This document shows positions 21,752-34,111 of a stretch of DNA of 64,000 nt, one piece after another. Source of the DNA: Blasia pusilla (lineage: Eukaryota > Marchantiophyta > Marchantiopsida > Blasiales). Under the pieces are notes generated by a model. That model worked only from the letters and a program-made list of their open reading frames with translations. It was not told where the DNA came from and did no database searches. Position 1 is the first letter of the stretch. Each line of letters opens with the position of its first letter. Made by a program: the position numbers and the translations under genes. The stretch covers positions 5,642,001-5,706,000 of the forward strand of contig CM114272.1 in assembly GCA_050084515.1 (NCBI GenBank). The letters are read 5' to 3'.

Positions 21752-24700
21752 AATGCTGCCCTTTTATCTGTCCCACCCGCCCACTCTCGCGCACATGTAA
21801 AGGACCACACTTTTGTCCTCTCGCTCGTCTCTGCTCCGGTGGATGTCTCTCTGTCCGTCGAAAGACCACAGAATTCAGTAGAGGGTGAGAAAGCTCACCG
21901 GTAGTCTTAGGAGTAGGGACAATTCTTTCGCAGCTGGATGAGCGAGCGAGTTGGTTGGACATAATTAAATGGCTCAACTCGGAGTAGACCAGAAAGGCTT
22001 TTCCTCCGCGATTAGATCAGAGATGAAGTCGGACGTAAGTTGGTGAGGGTGAAGTTGACGGTCTACTCCATGCAATCCCCAACGATTAGATCAGATCATC
22101 AGAGAGCCAGTTAGGCGTAAATAGGTGATGGTGAAGGTGTCCTCCACGTTATGCGCGGGCGGTATTGCTAAAGCGGATATCGGTTCTACTTCATGTCCCA
22201 CTTTTGCTACTGTCGTCGACCCCATGTGGGTGGTCGAATTCTAGAAGCCCGCGATATTTTCCATCACCGCACTGCTCGAGGGAACCATTGGATGGATGCA
22301 TGGAAGGATTTCTATTATATTATTAACCTTCTCAATCTCTAAGCGCCGATGCATGTTCATGTCACCGTCTCTTTCGAGTCTCGCGTCATCTACTTTGTGA
22401 ACCACAGCCACGCGTACAACTGTATTACAGTCACGTGGCTTGCCGAAGCCTTTTCCCGATAGCAGTAGTGCTCACGTGCACAGGTAGTTACTGTCCAACT
22501 CCGCACGGCACGGAAACTTTGCATCGACGCTTTCACATCCACGGCGCATGGAATCGGCATTCTTCGTAATGCCAGCAGGTAAAATTTAAAGTGTCCCGAT
22601 CCGACTACCTCGGAAAAAATTCGATCCGGATAATGCAATTTCTTTGTAAATAAAAGACGGAAAATTTGAAACAAAATATTTGGAAATTTTTTATTCTATC
22701 CCATTAAAAACAATTGGTGTTCCGTGGATGTGAAAAATCCAAGAGGGATCATTTGGGACCCATGGATAAATGAATCCTTTCAAGTTGCATTCGGACAAAG
22801 TCCGCGTCCGTGCACATGTCCGTGGACTTATGTCCCATACAACAGCTTGTCTGTATGGGCTTCACTTTTCCCTTCTTTCTTATTTTCCTAACTTGTCTTC
22901 GTGTTCCATACTCCTCCATTTCTTCCTCCCTCTACCTCCATTCCCTCCTACCTCATTACTCTTTTCATACTTGCCTTGTCTTCCATCATGGACTAAAAGT
23001 GTGGGTTTCATCTTTTGGAACTCATGTCCGTGGACAAATCCAAACTTGTCCGTCCTAAGGAAGGAATTATTCGTTTTTTTGCAATCATGGTCCCTTTCCA
23101 TGCAACTATGTTCTAAAGGGACAAGTCAATGCATTTTTTCATGAAAGCATTAACAAACACATGTTAATGCCCAAAAACTTCCACGACAAAAGGAATAATT
23201 CCATAAGTATAACTTAACTCCTTGATTTTTCACCACTACATTTGGACAAGTTTGCAAGTCCCATGAGTCGCATTGTAGCCACAATGTTATAAGTACCACA
23301 CTCTCAACTCACTAGCAAAACTCAAATTTTAACTTGCAATTTGTGCCTCTATTATGGCTTTGAAGTTCTGTTTCTTAAATTTATATTGTTGTCATGATGA
23401 CTCACATTTGGCTAGCAGTTGGCTCCTTGTGCAACTCCAATAAATCAAAATTGGACTCGCAAATCTAGGTCAACATTGTGATTTGATTATGAATATGACT
23501 TGCAATTTATCCGTAATAGATCTCAAATTTTTTTTAAATGTAGAGTTATGTTTTCGCATAGAGATGATATTGGCAATAATTCTATTGCATAGGGATTATA
23601 GTTTTGGACAATTTTTTAGATTGTGAGTCTGTATGACTATCATGCAAGTTGTGTGTCAAAGTGTGTGAGTCTTGGGACTTGCACTTTTCTTTATTATGCG
23701 GACGAGGGGAATTGTAACAGGTTGCAGCTTATGACACTTGCAAATGCAACTTTCACAACTCACAGACAACTAATCTTTTTGGTTCTTGCTAGTTTTTTAG
23801 ACTTACAATCTTTTGTGACTTGGGGACCTATAAAATTTGGGTTTGTGACTTGACTACGAGTCTGAGGAGCCACAAAGTACTCAAAAAGAAACCGCAAAGG
23901 GTGAAGTTTATCCTTAAGCCCAATGGGCTTTCATCACCTAACTTTTTTAGTTTCTTCTTGTCATCTACCATCTTTTGAGTCTTTTCTCGTACTCTCTAGC
24001 AATGACAGAAGAAAAAATAAGATTTGATGTGCAAAAGAGGCCTTTGATTTTATCCCTCTAAGTGTTAGAGGTTCTTTGAGAGTAGACTTGTGAGGCTATA
24101 AAATTGCAATTTTATTACACATTTTTTTTCGCTTAAGTTGCATACATATCTCATAGGCACACTAAGGCAAGTGTTGGAGAATCCTAAAAAAGGAAGGTTT
24201 CATGCCCATGCACGAGATGTTGAATACAATTTTTTTTCCAACAAAAGAGAAAAACTTAAATTACTTAAATTTAAATTCTTAAGAAAATTTGGAAAATTTT
24301 CCCAAAAATTCAGGCACCCAAAAACTTTCAGTTGGAGAGCGTCAAACATAGTCGCGAATGGTGGGAAATGTCGTACACCATCAAGGGTCATTGGCCAAGG
24401 CACCAACGTTGTGCTTTCTTTGAGTGTGGAAATTTTTACCCTAGTTGAAATATTAGGTTTGTTTAGGAGAGCGATTGGTGAGCTGCTAAGTGTAGGATAT
24501 AAGCTCCCAATACAAATGGTGGAGGCAAAGGGCGTATGGATGAGCCATCAAGGCTCTTGGCAAACACACTTTCAAGTGGAGAAGGGTGATGCCAAGATGC
24601 TACGTTGGGTGTGGATAGATGCAGGAAATGCCGTAGGATGAGGTGCTAGCATCAACCGTAAGGTTATAAGCGAATAAGTTCTTGTCAGAGAAATTTTCCA

Positions 24701-24900
24701 TCCCTATGGACTTGTGTCTATCCTAGGGAAAAGCATGTTTGAACAAGAAATTTTTCCACATCCTCCTTTGGGTGGAAGATCCACACTCCCACTCTCTCAA
24801 CCCTATACCCACTCTTGTGGCACTGCCAACCCTTCTCCATATCCCATGTCTTATCCCCTCATTCCTTTCCACCCCATCTACGTTCGCACCTACTCACACA
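21752..24900. other. Intergenic region after the polyamine oxidase gene
   Basis: No supported gene. No clear AATAAA follows the stop codon. A diverged two-copy tandem repeat starts at about 22008 and 22083 (CGATTAGATCAGA then GGTGAGGGTGAAG-like blocks, period about 75). CATGTCCGTGGAC occurs at about 22817 and 23026 and resembles motifs at 47.8 and 48.3 kb. A 167-codon frame at 24138-24641 shows no family and no coding character I trust. Confidence 0.5.
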
Positions 24901-24914
24901 TTGCACCCTATCCG

Positions 24915-25012
24915 ACTCGTGCACGACCTCCACCGATTGTGTGACCTTTCGCCTTTCCTACATCTACCTTGGTTTTCCCCAGTGTTCGAACCACGTAGCC
25001 CCCTACATCCTT
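24915..25012 (+). repeat. Direct repeat copy A (partner at 27524-27632)
   Basis: The stretch starting CGACTCGTGCACGACCTCCA and running through CTACATCTACCTTGG to CTACATCCTT is repeated in the same orientation at 27524-27632 with scattered changes (GTGCATGACCTCCACC..., CTACATCTACCTTGG...). The surrounding sequence is C-rich and G-poor in both places. Confidence 0.75.
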
Positions 25013-25048
25013 CACTAGGAGAAATCCTTGGTTTTATGACTAGGTTTT

Positions 25049-25066
25049 ATGACTCATATGAGTCAT
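25049..25066. other. 18-bp perfect palindrome
   Basis: ATGACTCATATGAGTCAT is its own reverse complement. It contains two TGACTCA/TGAGTCA-type half sites (AP-1/GCN4-like bZIP core), but no gene lies nearby. Confidence 0.7.
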
Positions 25067-25254
25067 ATATCACCATAAATGACGAGAAATGACTACTTAA
25101 TAGAGACACAAAAGCCAAGTTATATCTTCCACATAATTTGAATGACTAGCATGATTTGCTAAGAGGGCATGAAAATATGAGTCATATTAACATAACTACC
25201 ATGTCATATAGATGATGTGGTAAGTGATTTGATGAAAAAAAAATTTGTCCAACC

Positions 25255-25575
25255 ATATGCCCCATCCTCCATCCGTCTATCCATTTTTCTATCATGTATC
25301 CGTCCATGTGTCATACCCTCCATTTATTACTTCCATCCATATGTTGTACCCTCTATCCGGATTCCTTCCATCTTCCATCCATCAATCAATTTCGTTCTTC
25401 CATTCTTACTCCATCCATTCATCTCATCCGTCTATGCACCCTACCCTCCATCCATCCCTCAATCCCATCCATCCATTCTTCTCCCTTCAAACTTCATCCA
25501 TCAATCTTGCTCTATCCATCCATGCATTCCATCCCCCATCAATTTATGAACTCCGTCTCCATCCATCCATATGCC
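25255..25575. repeat. Degenerate (CCAT)n low-complexity tract
   Basis: Irregular CCATCCAT, CCATCAATC and TCCATCCATTC runs, nearly free of G on the plus strand. Open frames in all three plus frames (for example 25245-25652) reflect the biased composition rather than genes. Confidence 0.8.
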
Positions 25576-25612
25576 TCACCTTATTTTTCATTATCTTGGT
25601 TTGCCAAAACAT

Positions 25613-25685
25613 GGCTTGGGTAAGATTTGAACCTGCATTGGTGGACCAATAGTGGAGTCTTCTACCACTAGCCCACACATTATTC
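25613..25685 (-). ncRNA. tRNA-like sequence, possible SINE head
   Basis: On the minus strand TGGGCTAGTGGTAGA (25675-25661) resembles a polymerase III A box and GGTTCAAATC (25633-25624) is a good B box, with spacing of about 27 bases. A tRNA cloverleaf is not convincing around them, so a tRNA-derived SINE or eroded tRNA is more likely than a working tRNA gene. SINE ends and target duplications were not identified. Confidence 0.4.
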
Positions 25686-26113
25686 TATCAACATGTAAAA
25701 AAATTTTACCCACATATAAAAATATTCTTTTTCCTTCTTGCATAATTTTTGTTTTTAAACTCATATTTATATTATTTTGTTTCAAAAAGAATTCCTATAT
25801 TTATACTCTTTTATTTTTAAGTCTTCAAGGAGCTAAAACGAGGCTAAAAATCCATACATAGAATAATAAATAAGTGATTTTGAAATATTACATAATATAT
25901 GATAATAATCAAATCATTCATATAATCCAATATGATAATTTATTGGATCATATTAAATCTTAAAATAATCTAATGGTTAGAAAAGATGATCATTGGATTT
26001 TTTTTTAAACCATGTTATATTAAATAAGAAAGATGGATTTAATTATCGGTGAGTTGATGCCTGGATATTTCTTGATTTTCAAATTTTCAAATTTAAAATA
26101 ATCATGGCACTAT

Positions 26114-26822
26114 ATGAATATGAAAATATAAATGAAGATTGAAATATTTCCCTTTAAAGTCCCATATTTCTTCCTTCTTCTTTTATGCTTCTCTTCAAAA
26201 AAAGGAATGCATAAATCATGCAACTCTATCACAATATGTACTTGAGTCTCAAGGACCAGAACAAAAAAAAATCTCAAAATGACCATCGAAAGAAAGAATT
26301 AAAAATCATAAACTTTACATTTGGCTTCCCAATTCTTGCCTCACTGTGAAAGAGTAAATAAAAGATTTGAACCGTTAAAGTGAGAGAAAGTCGTCCCAAC
26401 ATCAAGTCCTCTAACTTTTAGTTCACTCCAATGGTGAGAATAAATGTTGTTTCAAGATGAATATGAAAATGCTAAAGACATTTAAAATATTTCCATTTAA
26501 AGTTCTCCTTTTCCTCTTTGTATTGTCTCTTCTTATTTGACCTTTCTCTCCAACCAATTGCAAGAGTTCATAAATCATATCAATTGGTCACAATATGCAA
26601 TTTGGTCTTAGGATCCAAGGCCAGAACGAAAATATTGAAATGATTGTTGACAGAGGGAATTAAAAAGGAGAAACTCTAAATATGGTATCCTAATTATGAT
26701 TTCATCATAGAAGATTAAATGGAAGATATGATCCAGTGAAGTGGTAGAGGATCTAAACCAAAATCCATTCCTCCAAGTTTCAACTCAATCCAATGGTGGG
26801 AACCAATTATACTTCAAGATTA
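26114..26822. repeat. Diverged tandem dimer, period about 343 bp
   Basis: The first copy begins ATGAATATGAAAAT at 26114 and the second at 26457. Matching landmarks in the same order include AATATTTCC.TTTAAAGT, CATAAATCAT, TCACAATATG, AGGACCAG/AAGGCCAGAAC, GGAATTAAAA and CTCCAATGGTG/ATCCAATGGTGG. The copies are well diverged, so the duplication is old. Confidence 0.75.
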
Positions 26823-27523
26823 GTAAAATACAAAGAAAAATACTAGTGACATGTTCACTCAAAGACAATTATCATTACCGTTATCGGTCTTCCTCATTTA
26901 TTGGCCCATGACTCAAACTAGCTTATAGACACTAAAAAATACAAACATTCTTATACGTATACTTTAAGATGAAGGTGATATTTTAATAAGAAATATGGGC
27001 GTTTTCCCATCAAATGGAATTGTAAAGGGAAAATGGATATTTTAATTGAAAATTAAAATACATGCAAAAATTGTAAAAATATATAGAAATTTGAATTGGT
27101 ATTAAATTCAATGTGAACATTCTTTCAAATCTTGATATAGCCATATATGGACGGTTTATGTTGGAAAATATTAGGGTCTTGATGAAATAATGCCTTAATG
27201 CTTTACTACAATATATTGCCTAAACCAAATTATATCCCAAGATAAATGAGATACATCATATAATTAGAGGATGAAATCTTTAAAAACATAAGTCATTGTT
27301 CATAACTAATAAATAACGGAGTGAGAATAATATGACTTGTTTAGGATAGAAGGATGTTCTAACTACTCGGGTCATAGAAAAATGACTAGATTAGTAACAT
27401 AATCATAAAATCAATGACTTAAACATTTTAGTCGTAGTTTGAGTTATTCTTTCGGGCATTCATTTAAAGTTTAGTCATAAAAACCATACATTTCTTCTAG
27501 TGCTTCCCCCATGTTTGGCTTGC

Positions 27524-27632
27524 ATCGACCCGTGCATGACCTCCACCAATTGTGCGACCTTCTGTCTTCCCTACATCTACCTTGGTCTCCCCCACCGTTC
27601 AGCTCGCATAGCCCCTATATATATCCTTCGTG
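27524..27632 (+). repeat. Direct repeat copy B (partner at 24915-25012)
   Basis: Second copy of the C-rich repeat described at 24915, about 2.6 kb away in the same orientation. Confidence 0.7.
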
Positions 27633-27765
27633 CATCTAGCCTAGATTTCCCCCATATTTGGCTCACATTCAAATCCCTACATCTAGCCCACATAGTCTCT
27701 CGTGTATCCCCTAATCCCTCCCCCTTTCAATATCCTCCCTTTTTCCACTCCATCAAAAAATAAAA

Positions 27766-28260
27766 CGGTCTTTTGAGACTCACACAATAAATCTTCTAAG
27801 GAAAAAGTCATCCTTAAAATCCTTCTCCCAAGATATATGATCTTGACCTGAAAGTGTTTTCAAGGAAAATAGAAGTCCTACCCCAAGCCCCAAAATAAAG
27901 AGGTCTTTATAGATCCACAAAAGAAGATCTTCTAAGCAAAAAGATAGTGTGCATTCTTCATTTTATTCGGGGATGTGATGTTGATCTTAAAGTTTGACCT
28001 CTTATTTATTGATGTTTATCTAACCTTACAAAATTTCAAGGAAGATTGAAGTCCAACTCACAACCCAAAAAATAAGGAGGTATTTTTAAAGATAAGATGT
28101 TTTAAGGAAAAGGGTGGTGTGCATTTGTCCTTCTATCCAAGGATATGATCTTGACCCAAAATTATTTCCCCGTATTTATGGAAGTGTATCTAATCGTTAT
28201 GAAAATTTCAAGGAAAATGGAGTCCAACCTAAAGCCTATAATTGAAGAGGCCTTTCTTAT
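27766..28260. repeat. Three-copy tandem repeat, period about 130-175 bp
   Basis: Units start with A(A/T)AA.GGTCTTT-like blocks near 27766, 27895, 28070 and a partial at 28243. Shared landmarks are TCTTCTAAG(G/C)AAAAAG, ATATGATCTTGACC, TTTCAAGGAAAAT(A/G)GA and GTCCAAC..AAGCC. No coding capacity. Confidence 0.7.
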
Positions 28261-28326
28261 CATGTGCCTACTTCCTTAAATACCAGTCTTGTATGTCATA
28301 GAAGCTAGCATTCAATAGGTGGCGCT

Positions 28327-28643
28327 CTTCTTAGTAATTTGCACTCAAACATTCTCACATAGTTTTGGTCAACTAGCCTTGCATCTCCCAAGTCTTGGTC
28401 TCAAGCTACCCTTCAAACTCAACCAATCTAGAAAAAATCACATATTGACCTAACCCCTCACTCAAGCTCCCCAATACAAGCAGGTCATTCAAGACTTGGG
28501 ACAAACTTCTTTGATAGTATACGAACTTTAAACAACGCTAAGGCACTTAATAGTTTCAATTTCCCAATAGACCTTAAATAAACCTCTAACCAAGACTCAA
28601 TATGTGAGTCACGGGTTAAGGTCCAAGGTTGGTGTCCATAACT
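28327..28643 (+). repeat. Dispersed repeat copy A (partner at 48376-48695)
   Basis: A stretch of about 320 bp including CAACTAGCCTTGC, CTCAAGTCTTGGTCTC-like, ACCAATCTAGA, CACATATTGACCT, AACCAAGACTCAATATGTGA and GGTCCAAGGTT.GTGTCCATAA occurs again in the same orientation 20 kb away with the blocks in the same order. It may be part of an unrecognised mobile element or a solo LTR. Confidence 0.8.
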
Positions 28644-29694
28644 TGTCCACTTGGACTTGGCTTGGAATCAAACCCCAATGCCAATTTCTCAATCCATCTC
28701 ATACCCTTGGTTCACCCTCATAGTTTCCAAGCTAGGATTTAGGTTTGAAATACCCTTTGAGACCCTCCTCCTTATATATAGTTATAGAGATTCCCACCCT
28801 CTCCCTACATCTAGGGAAGTCCTTTTGGGCCGCTCCTTGTTGCCCTTGACCCAACTCTCATTTCAATAGTTTTGGGATGGTTTATAGATCTTTGCTCATA
28901 CGTTTATTGGGATTTTTTATATTTTGGAATTATCTTCTCACGACCTTTCCAGTAATTCCTTATTTCTTCTAAATATATCTTGGATCTAGTGGTTATGAAT
29001 TCAAATGAGGAGAACCCCCAAATGGTAAGACAAGTTCCAACCTATGTTATAATCCCCTTGGCTCCTAACTCTTATGGAACTTAAGCTCTTCACAAGTCCC
29101 ACTTCACATTTGATTCTACTTTGCTAGGTCATAACCCCCATCATTTGAGAGTATTCAGTAAGTCATATCTTATTCATGAGACTTTGATGCACTTCCATGC
29201 TAGTGTGAGCCCTTGATACTCCTAATGTTTTGTGTTAATATCCATTTAATTATGAGAGTTGCAGCACTCATCCTTCTTTAGAGAGATTGATCCCTTCATC
29301 AATGCAGACATTTTTATGTCCAGTCTTTTGGGAAGCCCAGACCTTGACATGGAATTGCGTTCTCATAGCTAACTTGTAATTCCTCTTTTGGCTAAAGTCT
29401 TAGGGTGTTGCATGCAACACTTAGAAAAATCTAGCTTCTTATTCTTTGCTAATCCTAGATTAGCTTCCTTCGACTAATATTAGCAATCATAATAAGTGAA
29501 GTGTTATGTAGAATGCTTTCATTATGATAGCTTATGTTAGTTCCAAATATCTCTACCAAAGTCTAAGGTAGAATCCATGCTAAGCAACAATTTCGACAAA
29601 TATGGTATTTTAGAGAACTTGGTTATGTTCTAATATGATTATTAGCACACTAGGATATAGTGTAATGGGACTACAACTTAGGTTTTCACCTCTA

Positions 29695-30345
29695 TATCAA
29701 CCAAATTTATGGCTTAGGGTTTAGGGTTTATTGCTTAGGTTCTAGGGTTAAGGGTGTTTGGCTTAGGGTTTATAGCTTTTCGCTTAGGGTTTTGGGTTTT
29801 TGGCCTAGGGTTTAAGATTTAGGGTTTATTGCTTAGGTTCTAGTGTTTAGGGTGTTTGGCTTAGAGTTTTGGATTCTTTGCTTATGGTTTAGGGTTTTTG
29901 GCCAAAGGTTTAGGATTTATTGCTTAGGTTCTAGGGTTTAGGGTGTTTGGCTTAGGGTTTAGGGATTTTTGCTTAGGGTTTAGGGTTTTTGGTTTACAGG
30001 TTAGGGTATAGTGTTGTTGGCCTAGGGTTAAGGGTTTTTGGCTTAGGGGTTAGGGTTTAGGGGTTTTTTCTTTGGCTTTGGGGTTTTTGGCTTAGGGATT
30101 AGGGTTTAGGGTTTATTGCTTAGGTTCTAAGGTTTAAGATTTTTTACTTAGGAGTCAAGGTTTAGGGTTTTTGGCCTAGTGTTTAGATTTTTTGGCTTAG
30201 GGATTAGGGTTTATAGCTTAAGGTTAGGGCTTTTGGCTTAGGGTTTGTGGTTTATGGTTTATGTTTTAGGGTTTATTGTTTTTTGTCTATGCTTCAAGAA
30301 AGGGTTGTATAATTCTTTTGGCTAGGGCTTAGTGTTTAGGTTGTA
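29695..30345 (+). repeat. Degenerate TTTAGGG-type interstitial telomere-like array
   Basis: Dozens of GGTTTAGGG/GGCTTAGGG words, the plant telomere repeat with drift, organised into a longer unit like TTTTTGGCTTAGGGTTTAGG with TTATTGCTTAGGTTCTAGGG interruptions. The strand is the TTAGGG (G-rich) strand throughout. No unique sequence follows that would mark a present chromosome end, so this is interstitial. Confidence 0.9.
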
Positions 30346-31212
30346 GGCTTTAGGCTTATCAATCCCTTAGGGCTTACGATTTTCAGGGATTAGGATTTAA
30401 GATATTAAATGATCCGTTCAAGTTTGTAAACCAATAGATTTTGGGAGTTACTATGATATAGAGTGTAGTCTCACTTAGGGCAACCCGGTTTTCATCTAAA
30501 GTCCAAATGGATGAATTAAACTACATGGTGCAAGTTCTAGCACGATACTAAACAATAAAATTTAAAATAGGAAGAACATGGAATCGGATTCCAATTGTGA
30601 AAGCTTCTACAAAACCATTTTATTCAATAATCTCAATAACATACCATATATAGAAATGTAAAGAATCTTTATAAAATCAAGTAATGACTCTTAATAACAT
30701 TACATAAAATTGTAACACGGGCTTACAATAATTGTGTTGTTGTTACTAGTCATCTCTATCTTCTAGTACTAGGTTAGTGCCAAAAGTTATTCTTACTTTA
30801 CAAATTAGCCACATCAATGGGGATACTCACTAGTCCACCCTCTATCGCATATGTAGAATTAGCGAAAGATGCTATAATCGAGTCATGTGGACACAACATT
30901 GGTTTTTCACTACTATTCTTCTCCCATTATTTTACATCCCAATTTTGATATCTCCTACTTGGGGCTATGTTCCCTCTTTCGAATGTATTCAAAGGCCACC
31001 AATACTGAATTCTGAAATTAGTATCTTCACCAACTCCAACTAGAACTTGTCCCATCCATATGGGATATTTGTTTCTTTCTTGTCCTCGTCTAATTATGAC
31101 AAAGTCTCCAACATTGAAATCTACCAATGTAACTTTTGTTTCCTCCATTATTATCATATCAACTCTAGGCCTGAATCTAGTAGGCCCAGAATAGTGATCT
31201 TGATTTGGAGGA

Positions 31213-31592
31213 ATTCTGTTGGATTCTCAACATCCACTTCTCTGAGCACCATTTGGCCCTCTTGTACGAGGAGAAGCCTAGATTGATGGTTCCGACTTAG
31301 ACGTCGAAGGAGTCATAGTAATATGACGTAGGTGGTTTATGGAGTAGTGTTACTAGGATTATTTTTCTTTGTTTTTCTATTAATAGAAACAAAGAAAAAT
31401 AGGTAAGAAACCCTAATTTCTTGAGTAGTGAAATAGTCGAGAGCCGCAGCCGTAGCGCATTCTCGGATGTCGAGTTATCTCCATGTTCAGGTTCCATTGA
31501 AGCTCTTCTGTGAGCATACAAACGGACTAGGCCACTTTGTATCTCCAAGTTTTGTAAAGATTTCAGTGATTTAGTCACTTTCTATTTTCTCA
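31213..31592. repeat. Segmental direct duplication, copy A (partner at 34112-34552)
   Basis: Starts TTGGATTCTCAACATCCACT and continues with high similarity to 34112-34552, including GGAGAAGCCTAGATTGATGG, TAATATGACGTAGGTGGTTT, and GCCACTTTGTATCTC. Copy A has a short AT-rich hairpin (31357-31396 region) at the place where copy B carries a large hairpin. Confidence 0.9.
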
Positions 31593-34111
31593 TAAATTCC
31601 ACTTCCAAAGTCACTAGGAACTGAGTGTTCTGTTTGGTTAGAGGCCAAAAATCTTCCAATGTCTCAGAGAACGATTAAGCGATGTCATGGGCTATCAAAT
31701 TGGTCCTATTCTTGTTAGAAGAATCTTCATTTTTTGCTATTTTATAATTTAATCGTAAGTTTTGAACCTTGTCCTCACGATTTCCATGAGGAAACAATCG
31801 GTCCAATTCCTCGATTGTTTTTCTTCCTTCATCTTATCAAAATACTCAATATATTGAGATACACCTTTAGTTTTTGGAACTCCACCTTTGTGCCTTTGGA
31901 AGACTTGCTTCCCATCTTATCAAAATACTCAATATATTGAGATACACCTTTCTTCACATTGGAAAATACCTTCACTTGTGGTGGTGTGGGTAGTAAGCAA
32001 GATTTTTCAAGGTGTATGCATTTTGGATTCCCGAGAACTTGCTAAACATAGCATCAACATCTTTGTGAGTTTGGGATAAGAGGATATCCGAACAAGAAGG
32101 GTAATTTAGGCAAAACGGCACTTCCTTGGCAAGTACCACATGCATCGTGAAGTGGAGTTAGGTTGGGCCCATCCAAGAAGTTCCATTAGGCAAGAAATGC
32201 AAGAAAGATAACGTCCATGCCTATGAGAACTTAGAAATAGAGTGAGTAAAAGTTAATTCAACGATTAATGGATCATGGCATAGCAAGAAATGCAAGAAAT
32301 CTCTTTCTCCTTAGGAAATAGTTTTGGGTGTGGATTAAAAATGGGAACTTAAGTCCTATTATGTGAACAGGGTCAAGATAGCCCTACAAACTTGCTAACA
32401 GTCACTTGTACCCTAAACCATTTTCTAGTATAATGGAGTGTTATTCCGCAATATTTACGTATACAAGAAACTGGAAATGGTTGAGCTAGAGCCAAATCTT
32501 TGGTTTGTTGCCACGCTCTTGGCAAACTTGTTTTGAAACTATCCATTTTGTCCTGGATTAGGCAAAGATAAGACTCCGGATGGCGCACAGATTCTGCTTG
32601 CCAAGTGTAATATAAAATCCTTTGAGACCTTTGCAGGTCATCATGTTTGATTGCCCATTCCTTAACAACAGTCTTCTCCTTGTTTTTCGATGCAAAATTT
32701 CCTAGAGACTTCACCATTGCACATGTCGCACAACAAGAAAATTTATCATATGATTTGTGAATAGCAACATTGGAGAAATATTGTTTTTTGATTTGACTGA
32801 TAGTTGATTGTGAGACTCTCGCTAACCCAATTTTCCTCCTTCCTTATTGACTACTTCTCGTATATACTTCAAGAGAAAAATTGAAGCAACCGAATCAATT
32901 CCTCTCTTCTCCCGTCTGACATTGTTATTTCCTTGTGGAGCATCCGATCTCCAATCTCCTCAATTATCAGCTTGATCGTTTCCACCGCTTGCGCCGTCCT
33001 TTGGGTTAAGCAATTTCTTCCCAACTTCTCATGCCTCGTCCACGTCTTGCCATCTCTTAAATTTCTTACTTCGTCCTCGAAGCTCTTTTATCCAAGACCA
33101 TGGATCTGTCACCAACTTGGAAGACACACCGTTCTACCTTCCAATTGCACAACCCTTCGTCCGTCAATGAAGTAAGACGAATGGACCATGGCGTGGAGTG
33201 ATTCCCTTCTTTCCTGAAAGGATTTGTTCCGATACTTCTCTCTGCTTGAAGGAACAACATCTCTCGGCGTATGTTGGCAACAGAATTTTCCGCAACAATT
33301 TTTCGACGCCACTTATGATATATCTTCCTCTGTTAGCTTTTTTTTTTTTTTGGTAGCTCCAGGTAGACATCGCTTTTTACAACGATAAGTGTATGTGTAA
33401 GCTCTCTTCCTCTTGTCTGTTATTGCTTCAACCGCCCCTTGGACCACGGTTGAACACTCCAAGTAGCATGTCCACAAGTCTCATCCATCTTTAACAATAC
33501 AAGATGCCGTAGGCCATATGACTAAGTTCCTTTCAAGAACCTTGTTGCATGTAAGATGGCTCGTGATGTTGGTAATGAATATGCCAACATGGTGATCCCC
33601 ATGCCTTTGACCATCAACTTTATCGTTTGGATTGACATAGTAAACAATTTCCTCTCCGATATTTAGACATCCATCGTTCTCTGTAAGTTGCTTTGGTAAA
33701 AGGACTGATTCCATACGGCCAATCGTGGGAACCGCAACTTGTACGTCGATGGAGGTATTGCAAGTTGAGTTCTTCCTCTTCCTAATATCCATGGTATAAT
33801 TGTATTTTTCTGTAATCAGATATTTGGGATATTTTGCAAACATTCCCAATATATCTTGTAGCCTTCTTCCATTCGGATGGGTAGCTGGTTTGTAGTATGA
33901 CTCATCAACTATTACGCACACCCAAGGTTGCGATTAGTTGTCAAAGAAGGACATAGGTTGGATCTCATGTGAATCAAAGCTTTCGGAAACACGCCCTAAA
34001 CCAATAAGGACCTCTGATCTCTTCGAATCTTTTAAGAAAAATTTCTTTGAATACTGTGTGGGGCAATGAGGCTCTCCTTCCACATCTTCATGTCCACCAC
34101 ATGTATTAGTT

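Noticed and set aside
24138-24641. 167-codon plus frame
   Set aside because: No domain, AT-biased Lys/Phe runs and no support from neighbours.
25217-25652. Three overlapping Ser/Pro/His-rich plus frames
   Set aside because: Produced by the degenerate CCAT tract, which lacks stops in every frame.
25613-25685. Functional tRNA gene
   Set aside because: A and B boxes are present but acceptor and anticodon stems do not form convincingly; kept only as a tRNA-like/SINE candidate.
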